Position numbers and translations under genes: made by a program. From positions 1-6,013 of the forward strand of contig CAQTPN010000099.1 in assembly GCA_948888345.1 (NCBI GenBank): a stretch of 6,013 nt of DNA, in the 5' to 3' direction. The notes below the pieces were generated by a model that was not told where the DNA came from, did no database searches, and saw only the letters and a list, made by a program, of their open reading frames with translations. Positions 1 through 6,013 of this stretch are shown here, one piece after another (the stretch's first letter is position 1; each line of letters opens with the position of its first letter). The DNA comes from an uncultured bacterium. Its GTDB lineage: Bacteria > Cyanobacteriota > Vampirovibrionia > Gastranaerophilales > Gastranaerophilaceae.

Positions 1-100
1 GAGAGAAGATGTTGAAAATTATGAAGTAACAAAAGAAGAATTAATGGCAAATGCGCCTGATATTGAAGGTGATTTCTTTAAAGTGCCGAAAATTAATTAA
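1..100 (+). CDS. gatC: Asp-tRNA(Asn)/Glu-tRNA(Gln) amidotransferase subunit C, C-terminal end (partial)
   Basis: Only the last 32 codons are in the window; reading starts at base 2 and the TAA stop is at 98-100. The visible tail includes MANAPDIEGDFFKVPKIN, which matches the conserved GatC C-terminus (Glu-Glu-Leu, Ala-Asn-Ala-Pro, then an acidic stretch, Phe-Phe-x-Val-Pro-Lys-Ile). GatC is the small, roughly 95-residue subunit of GatCAB. It wraps around GatA and GatB and stabilises the complex that converts Glu-tRNA(Gln) or Asp-tRNA(Asn) to the amidated form in the cytoplasm. Its presence implies that this organism charges Gln or Asn tRNA by the indirect route. pyrG follows 40 bp later on the same strand, so the two may be co-transcribed. 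The call rests on a short but distinctive tail, and the N-terminal two thirds cannot be checked here. Confidence 0.87.
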   Translation, partial: REDVENYEVTKEELMANAPDIEGDFFKVPKIN

Positions 101-140
101 TTTTTCATATTAGGTTTGAAACAAGGGGAAGAAAGTAAGT

Positions 141-1760
141 ATGACAAAGTATATTTTTATTACAGGCGGTGTTGTAAGCTCGCTTGGCAAAGGTATTGTA
201 GCAGCAAGCCTTGGCAGATTATTGAGAGCAAGAGGTTTTTCTGTTACCATTCAAAAGTTCGACCCCTATATAAATGTTGACCCCGGTACTATGAGCCCGT
301 TTCAGCATGGCGAAGTTTTTGTTACTGATGACGGTGCTGAAACCGACCTTGATTTAGGCCACTATGAAAGGTTTACAAATACATCCCTGCACCAGATAAA
401 TAATGTAACTTCAGGAAGTGTTTATCAAACCGTTATAAATAAAGAACGTCAGGGTGAGTACCTTGGTGCTACGGTGCAGACTATTCCTCATATCACAAAT
501 GAAATTAAATCAAGGATACAAGGGTGTGCCAAAAAATTTAACCCTGATTTTCTGATTGCGGAAATCGGCGGAACTATTGGTGACATTGAGAGCCTGCCTT
601 TTATTGAAGCAATAAGACAATTCAGAGCCGAAGAAGGAGTCGGAAATTCTCTTTCAATCCATGTTACCCTTCTTCCTTACCTTCCTACATCAGGTGAGCT
701 TAAGACAAAACCATCCCAGCACAGTGTTTATACATTAAGAAGTTACGGTATCCAGCCTGAAATACTTGTTTGCAGAACCCAGATGGAAATTCCAAAAGGC
801 GAAAGGGATAAAATAGCACTCTTCTGTTCCGTTCAAAAAGATTGTGTTATTGAATGCAAAGATATGGATTCGATTTATGAGGTGCCGCTTGCACTTGAAG
901 AACAGAATATGGCCGGTGTTGTATTAAAGCAGCTTCAAATGCACGATAAAAAGCCCGATATTTCAAATTGGGAAAAGCTTGTATATAGAATTAAACACCC
1001 TAAGGATACATTAAAAGTAGCCGTAGCGGGTAAATATACGGATTTAAATGATGCCTATATTTCTGTTGTTGAATCTCTAAAACATGCTGCACTTTCCCAC
1101 GAATGCAAAGTTGAAATTAAATGGCTTGCTTCAGAAAAATGTTTAAATATGGATGATGCCCATGAAATGCTTAAAGATGTCGATGCTCTTGTTGTCCCCG
1201 GCGGATTTGGCGTGCGCGGCATTGAAGGAAAGTTAAATGTTATAAGATATGCAAGAGAAAACAATTTGCCGTTCTTAGGTTTATGTCTCGGTATGCAGTG
1301 TGCCGTTATTGAATATGCAAGAAATGTTTTAGGCCTTGAGGGTGCAAACAGTACTGAATTTGCAGAAGGTACAAAATATCCTGTAATTGATTTAATGATA
1401 GAACAAAAAGATGTTGCAGGATACGGCGGTACTATGCGATTGGGTGCTTTTCCCTGTCATCTTAAATCAGGTTCCAAGGCCCAGAAGGCTTATGGAACAA
1501 ATATTGTATCAGAGCGTCACCGTCACAGATACGAAGTAAATAATGAGTTTAAAAAACAAATTGAAGATGCAGGTCTTGTATTTTCGGGTACTTCGCCGGA
1601 CGGGCTTCTGGCTGAAATGGTTGAATATCCTAAAAACGATTGGTTTGTGGCTTCCCAATTCCATCCCGAGTTTAAATCAAGGCCGGAAGAACCGCACCCG
1701 TTATTTGTGGGCTTAATTACCGCCGCTGTTAAATTAAAGGCAAGAAAAACAAGAGTTTAA
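141..1760 (+). CDS. pyrG: CTP synthase (glutamine-hydrolysing)
   Basis: PyrG makes CTP from UTP, ATP and glutamine, the last step of de novo pyrimidine nucleotide synthesis, in the cytoplasm as a tetramer. The 539-residue protein has the full family length. The N-terminal synthetase domain (about 1-268) has the ATP-binding loop [10 protein letters not shown] at 9-18 with Lys17, the nucleotide/Mg region [18 protein letters not shown] from Asp41, [16 protein letters not shown] at 63-78, and [11 protein letters not shown] at 141-151. The class I glutamine amidotransferase domain (about 290-530) has the oxyanion motif PGGFGVRG at 353-360, the nucleophile Cys382 in [17 protein letters not shown] before the C-terminus, and the catalytic His508 and Glu510 in FHPEF. 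All catalytic residues are present, so the enzyme should be active. The ATG at 141 is preceded by a purine-rich ribosome site (AAGGGGAAG, 123-131) and begins exactly at the conserved [10 protein letters not shown]. No attenuator or long leader is visible in the 40 bp upstream. The stop lies 2 bp from the stop of a convergent - strand gene. Confidence 0.99.
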   Translation: MTKYIFITGGVVSSLGKGIVAASLGRLLRARGFSVTIQKFDPYINVDPGTMSPFQHGEVFVTDDGAETDLDLGHYERFTNTSLHQINNVTSGSVYQTVINKERQGEYLGATVQTIPHITNEIKSRIQGCAKKFNPDFLIAEIGGTIGDIESLPFIEAIRQFRAEEGVGNSLSIHVTLLPYLPTSGELKTKPSQHSVYTLRSYGIQPEILVCRTQMEIPKGERDKIALFCSVQKDCVIECKDMDSIYEVPLALEEQNMAGVVLKQLQMHDKKPDISNWEKLVYRIKHPKDTLKVAVAGKYTDLNDAYISVVESLKHAALSHECKVEIKWLASEKCLNMDDAHEMLKDVDALVVPGGFGVRGIEGKLNVIRYARENNLPFLGLCLGMQCAVIEYARNVLGLEGANSTEFAEGTKYPVIDLMIEQKDVAGYGGTMRLGAFPCHLKSGSKAQKAYGTNIVSERHRHRYEVNNEFKKQIEDAGLVFSGTSPDGLLAEMVEYPKNDWFVASQFHPEFKSRPEEPHPLFVGLITAAVKLKARKTRV

Positions 1761-1762
1761 CA

Positions 1763-2347
1763 TTATCGGACCAGCCTTAAATATCCAAGGATTGTTATAT
1801 CCAGATTTGAATAAATGATGCCGAGCAAATCCTGCCTGATGTTTACGGTTCTGGCGTAGACTACAGCCGGTGTGTCCCAGCTGTCCTCATATGGTTTTGC
1901 TTTGATATCGGCTACCCGCGTATTTCCTTGCAGTAATGTTATCGTGTAATGTTCACCGTCTTTTTTGTATTCTGCCTGATAATGGCCTGCTTCAAGAATA
2001 TTTCCCTCCGCATCATAAAAATTTGCCCCTATAGTAATTGTAGGTTTGCTTTGAGGCACATCCTTCAGTCTTGAAGGCTGATTATTTGTATTTTCATATT
2101 TTTTCTTAAAATCATTATCAAAAGCCGGATTATTTTTATTGAAAAACTTTCTTATGTTATAAAAAAAACCGCGCGGCTCTTTATTTTCATATTGTTTCAT
2201 AACTTCTTCAAACTGCTTATTGGTTGTCGGGTTGGGGTTTGAAAAAGCGTTATTAATAAAATCGTAGTCTAAATCCATCATATCATCATCAGCAAATGAA
2301 ACGCCGGTTAAAAATAAAAATGCCAATATTAAAAAAAACTTTCTCAT
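1763..2347 (-). CDS. Putative exported protein of unknown function (signal peptide, beta-rich C-terminal half)
   Basis: I do not recognise a family. The 194-residue protein starts with a textbook signal peptide: Arg2-Lys3, a hydrophobic core FFLILAFLFLTGV, and a likely signal peptidase I site after VSFA (cleavage at 19/20, before DDD). No lipobox cysteine is present, so it should be soluble in the periplasm or outside the cell, or associated with the envelope. Residues 20-100 are polar, rich in Asn, Asp and Lys, and probably loosely structured. Residues 103-194 alternate like beta strands (TITIGANFYDAEGNILEAGHY, then HYTITLLQGNTRVADIKA). The pattern of a 'G-x-I-L-x-A-G-x-Y' turn followed by two strands is common in small secreted beta domains, and the tail ends in SNLDITILGYLRLVR. 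An upstream in-frame TTG at 2353 would add two residues (M-I). I prefer the ATG at 2347 because it begins directly at the signal-peptide n-region. No good Shine-Dalgarno precedes either start. It lies 44 bp downstream of the 145-residue membrane-protein gene and is probably co-transcribed with it. Confidence 0.8.
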   Translation of the reverse strand: MRKFFLILAFLFLTGVSFADDDMMDLDYDFINNAFSNPNPTTNKQFEEVMKQYENKEPRGFFYNIRKFFNKNNPAFDNDFKKKYENTNNQPSRLKDVPQSKPTITIGANFYDAEGNILEAGHYQAEYKKDGEHYTITLLQGNTRVADIKAKPYEDSWDTPAVVYARTVNIRQDLLGIIYSNLDITILGYLRLVR

Positions 2348-2391
2348 AATCAATATGATAATGTTTTTATTTTATTTTGCAATTCTTTTTA

Positions 2392-2829
2392 TTACGGTCT
2401 ATGAAATTTTCTCTTTAAAAAATCGCCTGCCGCATGAAATTTATCTGAAATAAAACCGCCCGCACCTTTTGTGCCATTTGAAATACCATTTCTTATTTTA
2501 GAGAAAAACTCTTTTGGACCTCCTGTAGGTGTTGTTTTTGGAAGCGGCGGTGCTGTTGCAATTTTTTTCTTTCCCCATACAAGTGCTGCACCCCCTGCAA
2601 CAAAGGCACCAATGGTTAGCACGCCTTTTATGATTAAATTTAAACTAAATTTATTTTTTACCTTTTCGCCGTTTGTGTACATGTTTTCAGGTTTTTTTGC
2701 AAAATAATCAAGCCCGCCTCCTCTAACAGCAGGGCTTAAGCCGTTTAGATTGCTTTTTCTGTCCATGATAAAAGCATAAGGGTCGTATCCTAAAATTGGT
2801 GCTGTTCTTTCGATTGAATTCGGTAACAT
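2392..2829 (-). CDS. Small single-span membrane protein of unknown function
   Basis: I do not recognise a family. The 145-residue protein has a polar N-terminal region of about 60 residues containing GLSPAVRGGGLDYF. One hydrophobic span follows at roughly 63-86 (LNLIIKGVLTIGAFVAGGAALVWG), then Lys87-Lys88-Lys89, a Pro/Thr linker (APPLPKTTPTGGP, 93-105), and a basic Gly-rich tail with amphipathic-looking segments (FFSKIRNGI and FISDKFHAAGDFLKRKF). There is no N-terminal signal peptide. The positive residues just after the span suggest that the C-terminal tail faces the cytoplasm, which is an inference only. The start is well supported: on the - strand AAGGAA (window 2835-2840) sits 5 nt before the ATG at 2829-2827. 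This ribosome site, the coding-like composition and the tandem partner downstream make it a real gene rather than a shadow ORF. It is the first gene of a probable two-gene operon divergent from the glycosyltransferase gene. A small envelope or scaffold protein, or a phage-derived membrane protein, is conceivable but unsupported. Confidence 0.75.
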   Translation of the reverse strand: MLPNSIERTAPILGYDPYAFIMDRKSNLNGLSPAVRGGGLDYFAKKPENMYTNGEKVKNKFSLNLIIKGVLTIGAFVAGGAALVWGKKKIATAPPLPKTTPTGGPKEFFSKIRNGISNGTKGAGGFISDKFHAAGDFLKRKFHRP

Positions 2830-2834
2830 AATAA

Positions 2835-2840
2835 TTCCTT
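2835..2840 (-). promoter_or_regulatory. Shine-Dalgarno for the 145-residue membrane protein
   Basis: On the - strand the sequence reads AAGGAATTATTATG: a good AAGGAA core with a 5-nt spacer before the ATG. It fixes the start at 2829. It also contrasts with the two other genes around this intergenic region, the exported-protein gene and the glycosyltransferase gene, neither of which has a visible ribosome site. Confidence 0.7.
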
Positions 2841-2883
2841 ATGCTTTCTTCCTATCTTTATAAAAACAAAAATATTTCAATAA

Positions 2884-2912
2884 TTGCCTTTTTATTTAAT
2901 TTTTCATAAAAT
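2884..2912 (+). promoter_or_regulatory. Candidate sigma-70-type promoter for the glycosyltransferase-rimO unit
   Basis: A TTGCCT -35 box (2884-2889) is followed by exactly 17 bp and a TAAAAT -10 box (2907-2912). Transcription would be expected to start 6-8 bp later, at about 2918-2920, which is the ATG of the glycosyltransferase gene at 2919. The pair is a fair match to consensus, but AT-rich DNA produces such matches by chance, so this is a candidate only. Confidence 0.45.
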
Positions 2913-2918
2913 TTTTAT

Positions 2919-4724
2919 ATGGAAATAATAAAAAATATATTTTTAAAGCTCAAATGTGAATTTTTGAAGGATGCGTACCCTCTTATTTTATCAATCTTAT
3001 TTTTTTTATTTCTGTTTTTATACTGGGGCAGGTTTGGAAATCCTATAATTGATTGCGGCAGAGAAGCCTATATTCCTTATGCTATGGCAGATTTGGGGAA
3101 AGTTTTATTTAAAGATATCATTTGTATCTACGGGCCTGTTCCATATTATTTAAATGCTTTATTTGTAAAGTTTTTCGGGGCAAGCCTAAATACATTTTAT
3201 TTGATTGGGGGATTTCTTTCTTATATTTTTCTTGTTGGAATTTATTCTCTTGCAAAACGCTTTATTAATGCACATTCTGCATTTATTTACTCTATGATAA
3301 TTTTATTTGTCTGTATTTTAAACCCCTCTATCTCGAATTTTATTTTTCCATATTCTTATGCAATAGTTTATGCTCTTATATTTGCCTTATTTCACCTTAT
3401 TTTCATGTTTAAATATGTTGATATTTTGGTTCTAAAAAGTGTTTCCGATGTGAAATATCTTTGTATCTCGGCAGTTTTTCTTGCCTTATGCCTATTGTCA
3501 AAACTTGATTTTTTGCCTTGCATTCTGCCTTTTTTAATCATTCTTTTTAAATATCGAAAAACTTTAAATTTAAAAGATTTTATCAAAATTTCTCTTTGTT
3601 TTTTAATCCCGTTTTTAATTATTTTAATAATATTTTTTGTGCAGAATGTTTCTTTACAAAATTTAATCTTTAATTTTAAAATGATATCCAATATGGCTCA
3701 TTCCCCTTCTCTAAACTATTTTTATACTGTTTGTACAGGATATTTCTTTGATTTTAAAAAAACATTTATGTTTGTTCCGCAGTTTTTATTTATAACTCTT
3801 ATTTTTCTCATAACCGGTGCTGCAGGTTTTTTTGCAGGAAGAATTAAAAACAGGCCCCTCTGTATTGCCCTCATTTCTTTTGTTGTCCTTGTCAATGTAG
3901 TGTTATTTTTGGGTTTTAGCCTTACAAGATATATCTTTGTTTATATACCCTTGCTTATAGTTCTTTTTCTTGCCGTTAAAGGCTTTATATTCGCTGTAAA
4001 GAAAATTAAAAATCTTTCGCTTGCTGTTTTCGATACTGATATCCTGATTTATTTATTTATAGTGTTTTCAATCTTGTTTTCTCTAAAGACTATTTTCGGT
4101 CTTTTCCACGAGCTTTACGGTGTTTATTATTTACCGTTCATTTTACTCTCTTTTATTGTAATTATTTTTCAAATTTGCACAAGCAGCTTTAAACAGGTTA
4201 TAAATAAAGCTTTGACACCGGTTTTTATCTCTGTTATTCTTTTGTTTGCTTTTCAGAATTGTCTTATATTTCTTGGTGTTAAAAATGTTCCTGTAAAGGC
4301 AAAGAAAGACATATTATATTCTGAAGCCGGATATGCGGAAAATATCAATGAGGCCGTAGATTTTCTTGAAAAAAAACTCAAAAGCGGTGATACCGTTCTT
4401 TCTCTTCCCGAGGGTCTTATTTTTAACTTTATACTTAAAAATGAATACAAATTTTTTAATACAAGTTTTACCCCGCTTGATTTTGATGCTTATGGTGAAG
4501 ATTATCTTATACGGAATTTATTAGCCAATGAGCCCAAATATATAATAATGTATTTAAGAAGCTATGAAGATTACGGAAAGGGTTATTTGTGCGAAGATTT
4601 CGGGCAAGAATTCTGCAAAGTTATTAAAGAAAATTATACGGATGATATCTTGCATGATAAAAATACCCCTCCTCCTCTTGAGCCCTATGTTGTAAGGATT
4701 TTTGAAAGGAAAAATGATGACTAA
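2919..4724 (+). CDS. Polytopic membrane protein, probable GT-C family glycosyltransferase (PMT/ArnT-like)
   Basis: The 601-residue protein has a short basic N-terminus and a first membrane span at about 21-36. A loop follows with IIDCGREAYIPYAMADLGKVL (43-63, Asp45 as the likely catalytic-type acid) and then FKDIICIYGPVPYYLNALF. This is the usual GT-C layout: an acidic residue in the first extracytoplasmic loop, a 'G-x-x-L/P-Y/F-x-D' step, and a 'G-P-x-x-Y-x-x-A' motif. About ten more hydrophobic spans run to residue 454. A soluble domain of about 150 residues follows, with VDFLEKKLKSGDTVLSLPEG at 480-499, a pattern common after the membrane part of this superfamily. Such enzymes use polyprenyl-phosphate sugars to glycosylate lipids, cell-wall polymers or proteins on the outer face of the membrane; the donor and acceptor here are unknown. 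An in-frame TAA at 2907-2909 means the ATG at 2919 is the first possible ATG. No Shine-Dalgarno precedes it, and the mRNA may be leaderless. The strong T bias reflects the Phe/Leu/Ile content. It overlaps rimO by 8 nt. Confidence 0.82.
   Translation: MEIIKNIFLKLKCEFLKDAYPLILSILFFLFLFLYWGRFGNPIIDCGREAYIPYAMADLGKVLFKDIICIYGPVPYYLNALFVKFFGASLNTFYLIGGFLSYIFLVGIYSLAKRFINAHSAFIYSMIILFVCILNPSISNFIFPYSYAIVYALIFALFHLIFMFKYVDILVLKSVSDVKYLCISAVFLALCLLSKLDFLPCILPFLIILFKYRKTLNLKDFIKISLCFLIPFLIILIIFFVQNVSLQNLIFNFKMISNMAHSPSLNYFYTVCTGYFFDFKKTFMFVPQFLFITLIFLITGAAGFFAGRIKNRPLCIALISFVVLVNVVLFLGFSLTRYIFVYIPLLIVLFLAVKGFIFAVKKIKNLSLAVFDTDILIYLFIVFSILFSLKTIFGLFHELYGVYYLPFILLSFIVIIFQICTSSFKQVINKALTPVFISVILLFAFQNCLIFLGVKNVPVKAKKDILYSEAGYAENINEAVDFLEKKLKSGDTVLSLPEGLIFNFILKNEYKFFNTSFTPLDFDAYGEDYLIRNLLANEPKYIIMYLRSYEDYGKGYLCEDFGQEFCKVIKENYTDDILHDKNTPPPLEPYVVRIFERKNDD
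4705..4710 (+). promoter_or_regulatory. Shine-Dalgarno of rimO, inside the end of the glycosyltransferase gene
   Basis: AAAGGA lies in the last codons of the upstream gene. Two adjacent ATG codons follow, at 4714 and 4717. The spacers are 3 nt and 6 nt, so the second ATG is favoured. The arrangement points to translational coupling between the two genes. Confidence 0.6.
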
Positions 4725-6013
4725 AGTTGCCATAATTCACCATGGCTGTGCTAAAAACCTTGTAGATACCGAACTTATGCTTGGTGCCTTGCAGCAAAAA
4801 GGGTATAAAATTACACTTGATTACCTTGAAGCTGATGTTGATTATGTTATTGTAAATACCTGTTCATTTATATTTGATGCGGAAAAGGAGAGTGTTTCAA
4901 GTATTTTTGATATTATTTCTGCCGGTAAAAAGGTTATAATTACGGGCTGTCTGCCGCAAAAATACGGGGAGGAGCTAAGAACTCTTATACCTGAAGCAAT
5001 CGGTTTTATCGGCACATCAGATGTTGATAAAATTGTTGAATTAATAGAAAATTATGAAAATAAAAAAGAAACCTTTCTTGTATCAAAAAATCCAATCTGT
5101 AAATATCCTGAAAATATTGACAGGGTGCATATTACTGTAGGTTCAAGTGCTTATATAAAAATTGCGGAAGGGTGTAATTATTCCTGTGGGTACTGTGTTA
5201 TTCCAAAATTGCGCGGCCCTTATGTTTCCCGCCCGATGGAAAGTATTGTTGAAGAGGCTAAAATTCTTGCAAATAAAGGTGTTTCTGAAATTATCCTTAT
5301 AGCGCAGGATACATCAGGATATGGCATTGATTTATACAAAAAACCAATGCTTTCCAAGCTTTTAGCAGAATTAAATAAAATTGAAAACCTGAACTGGATA
5401 AGGGTTTTATACACTTATCCGACAAATTTTAACGGTGAATTAATTGAAGCTATCTCAAAACTTGATAAAGTTGTGAAATATGTCGATATACCGCTCCAAC
5501 ACTCTCATCCTGAAATTTTAATCGCAATGCGCCGTCCGCCGCTTAATGGAATTGAATTTATTAATACGCTCAGAGAAAAAATAAAGGATGTTTGTATTAG
5601 AACCACACTGATTGTAGGCTATCCAACGGAAACCGAAGAACATTTTAATCATCTCTATAATTTTGTAAAAGAGGCAAAATTTGATAGGCTTGGCGTATTT
5701 GAATTTTCAAAGGAAAAAGGCACTTACGCCTGCAATTTAAAACCTCAGGTTCCATCAAAAATTAAAAAGTCCCGAAAAAATAAAATTTTAGAGCTGCAAA
5801 AAGATATTTCTAATTCAATAAATAAAAACTTTGTCGGCACTTCCATTTCTTGCATTGTGGAGCAAATAAGAGAAGATAATCTTGTTGTTTTAAGAAGCTA
5901 TAAAGATGCTCCGGATGTAGACGGGCTTGTGTATGCTAAAACCGATAAGGTTCTTGTCCCCGGGGATATCTGGGATGTTAAAATAACTGATTTTTCTGAT
6001 TATGATTTATTTG
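4717..6013 (+). CDS. rimO: Ribosomal protein S12 methylthiotransferase, C-terminus cut by window edge
   Basis: RimO is a cytoplasmic radical-SAM iron-sulfur enzyme that adds a methylthio group to a conserved aspartate of ribosomal protein S12. The reading frame is open for 432 codons to the window end; the family is usually about 430-445 long, so only a few residues should be missing. The N-terminal methylthiotransferase domain has its three cluster cysteines: Cys11 in HHGCAKNLVDTE, Cys49 in NTCSF and Cys78 in TGCLPQ. The radical-SAM motif CNYSCGYC supplies Cys153, Cys157 and Cys160. RimO rather than the tRNA enzyme MiaB is indicated by IPKLRGP after the cluster, by AQDTSGYG at 196-203 (MiaB has a G-Q-N-V type motif here), and by VDIPLQHSHPEIL and AMRRP at 256-274. 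A TRAM-like domain starts at about 372 and includes APDVDG (398-403). Start choice: two ATGs lie at 4714 and 4717; 4717 has better spacing to AAAGGA. It overlaps the glycosyltransferase gene by 8 nt, so the two are co-transcribed and probably translationally coupled. Confidence 0.96.
   Translation, partial: MTKVAIIHHGCAKNLVDTELMLGALQQKGYKITLDYLEADVDYVIVNTCSFIFDAEKESVSSIFDIISAGKKVIITGCLPQKYGEELRTLIPEAIGFIGTSDVDKIVELIENYENKKETFLVSKNPICKYPENIDRVHITVGSSAYIKIAEGCNYSCGYCVIPKLRGPYVSRPMESIVEEAKILANKGVSEIILIAQDTSGYGIDLYKKPMLSKLLAELNKIENLNWIRVLYTYPTNFNGELIEAISKLDKVVKYVDIPLQHSHPEILIAMRRPPLNGIEFINTLREKIKDVCIRTTLIVGYPTETEEHFNHLYNFVKEAKFDRLGVFEFSKEKGTYACNLKPQVPSKIKKSRKNKILELQKDISNSINKNFVGTSISCIVEQIREDNLVVLRSYKDAPDVDGLVYAKTDKVLVPGDIWDVKITDFSDYDLF

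Larger units (their letters stand above)
2830..2918. other. Divergent AT-rich intergenic region (89 bp)
   Basis: This gap separates the start of the - strand gene pair from the start of the glycosyltransferase gene, so it must hold promoters for both directions unless transcription enters from further away. It is mostly A and T. For the - strand I see a TTGAAA (window 2875-2880) and a TATAAA (2857-2862), but they are only 12 bp apart. That is too close for a normal sigma-70 pair, so no - strand promoter is called. No inverted repeat strong enough to suggest an operator was found. Confidence 0.5.

Noticed and set aside
101..140. Possible pyrG attenuator or separate pyrG promoter
   Set aside because: Only 40 bp, with no hairpin, no T run and no convincing -35/-10 pair. 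It is more simply an operon gap carrying the ribosome site.
1055..1264. 69-codon open frame on the - strand inside pyrG
   Set aside because: Fully antisense to the conserved glutaminase domain of pyrG, with no family signal; a shadow frame.
1863..1884. Inverted repeat ACAGC ... GCTGT considered as a terminator for pyrG
   Set aside because: Only 5 bp of stem with a 12-nt loop and no following T tract, and it lies inside the convergent coding region; likely chance.
2348..2391. Possible terminator or second promoter between the two - strand genes
   Set aside because: The 44 bp are AT-rich with A/T runs but have no GC stem and no paired promoter boxes; treated as an intra-operon spacer.
2471..2707. 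78-codon open frame on the + strand opposite the 145-residue membrane protein gene
   Set aside because: The - strand frame is longer, has a clear ribosome site and forms a tandem pair with its neighbour. The + frame is a mirror of its membrane span and linker codons.
3392..3691. 99-codon open frame on the - strand inside the glycosyltransferase gene
   Set aside because: Lys/Ile-rich antisense product of T-rich membrane-span codons, with no recognisable domain.
4253..4450. 65-codon open frame on the - strand in the glycosyltransferase soluble domain
   Set aside because: Antisense shadow with no domain or ribosome-site support.
5220..5414. 64-codon open frame on the - strand inside rimO
   Set aside because: Antisense to the conserved radical-SAM domain; a shadow.

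Overview
The window is an AT-rich bacterial chromosome segment. It uses the standard genetic code: pyrG reads TGG as Trp, and no in-frame TGA is seen. It holds two well-known housekeeping loci flanking a less familiar stretch. The taxon cannot be fixed from this sequence. Low GC, small unrecognised exported or membrane proteins and tight overlaps would fit a host-associated lineage such as gut Gastranaerophilales/Melainabacteria, but that is only a weak impression.

Layout. (1) Bases 1-100 are the 3' end of gatC, a subunit of the Asp-tRNA(Asn)/Glu-tRNA(Gln) amidotransferase, on the + strand. (2) Bases 141-1760 are a complete, intact pyrG (CTP synthase), 40 bp after gatC and probably in the same transcript. 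(3) Bases 1763-2829 on the - strand hold two small genes in a probable operon. The first encodes a 145-residue single-span membrane protein and the second a 194-residue protein with a clear signal peptide; neither belongs to a family I recognise. The second ends 2 bp from the pyrG stop, tail to tail. (4) Bases 2830-2918 are a very AT-rich divergent intergenic region. It carries a promoter-like -35/-10 pair for the + strand placed so that the next mRNA would be leaderless. (5) Bases 2919-4724 encode a 601-residue polytopic membrane protein with the layout of a GT-C glycosyltransferase. (6) From 4717 to the window end lies rimO, the radical-SAM methylthiotransferase for ribosomal protein S12. 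It overlaps the glycosyltransferase gene by 8 nt and is cut by the window edge a few residues before its expected C-terminus.

How the genes relate. gatC and pyrG share glutamine-amide nitrogen chemistry but act in separate pathways (tRNA charging and CTP synthesis). The glycosyltransferase and rimO are translationally linked with no obvious shared pathway. The two - strand genes look like an envelope-associated pair transcribed away from the glycosyltransferase.

No tRNA, rRNA, CRISPR array, insertion sequence, riboswitch or convincing intrinsic terminator was seen. I found no strong evidence for a new system. The items most worth a second look are the unrecognised two-gene cassette and the possible leaderless start of the glycosyltransferase gene.
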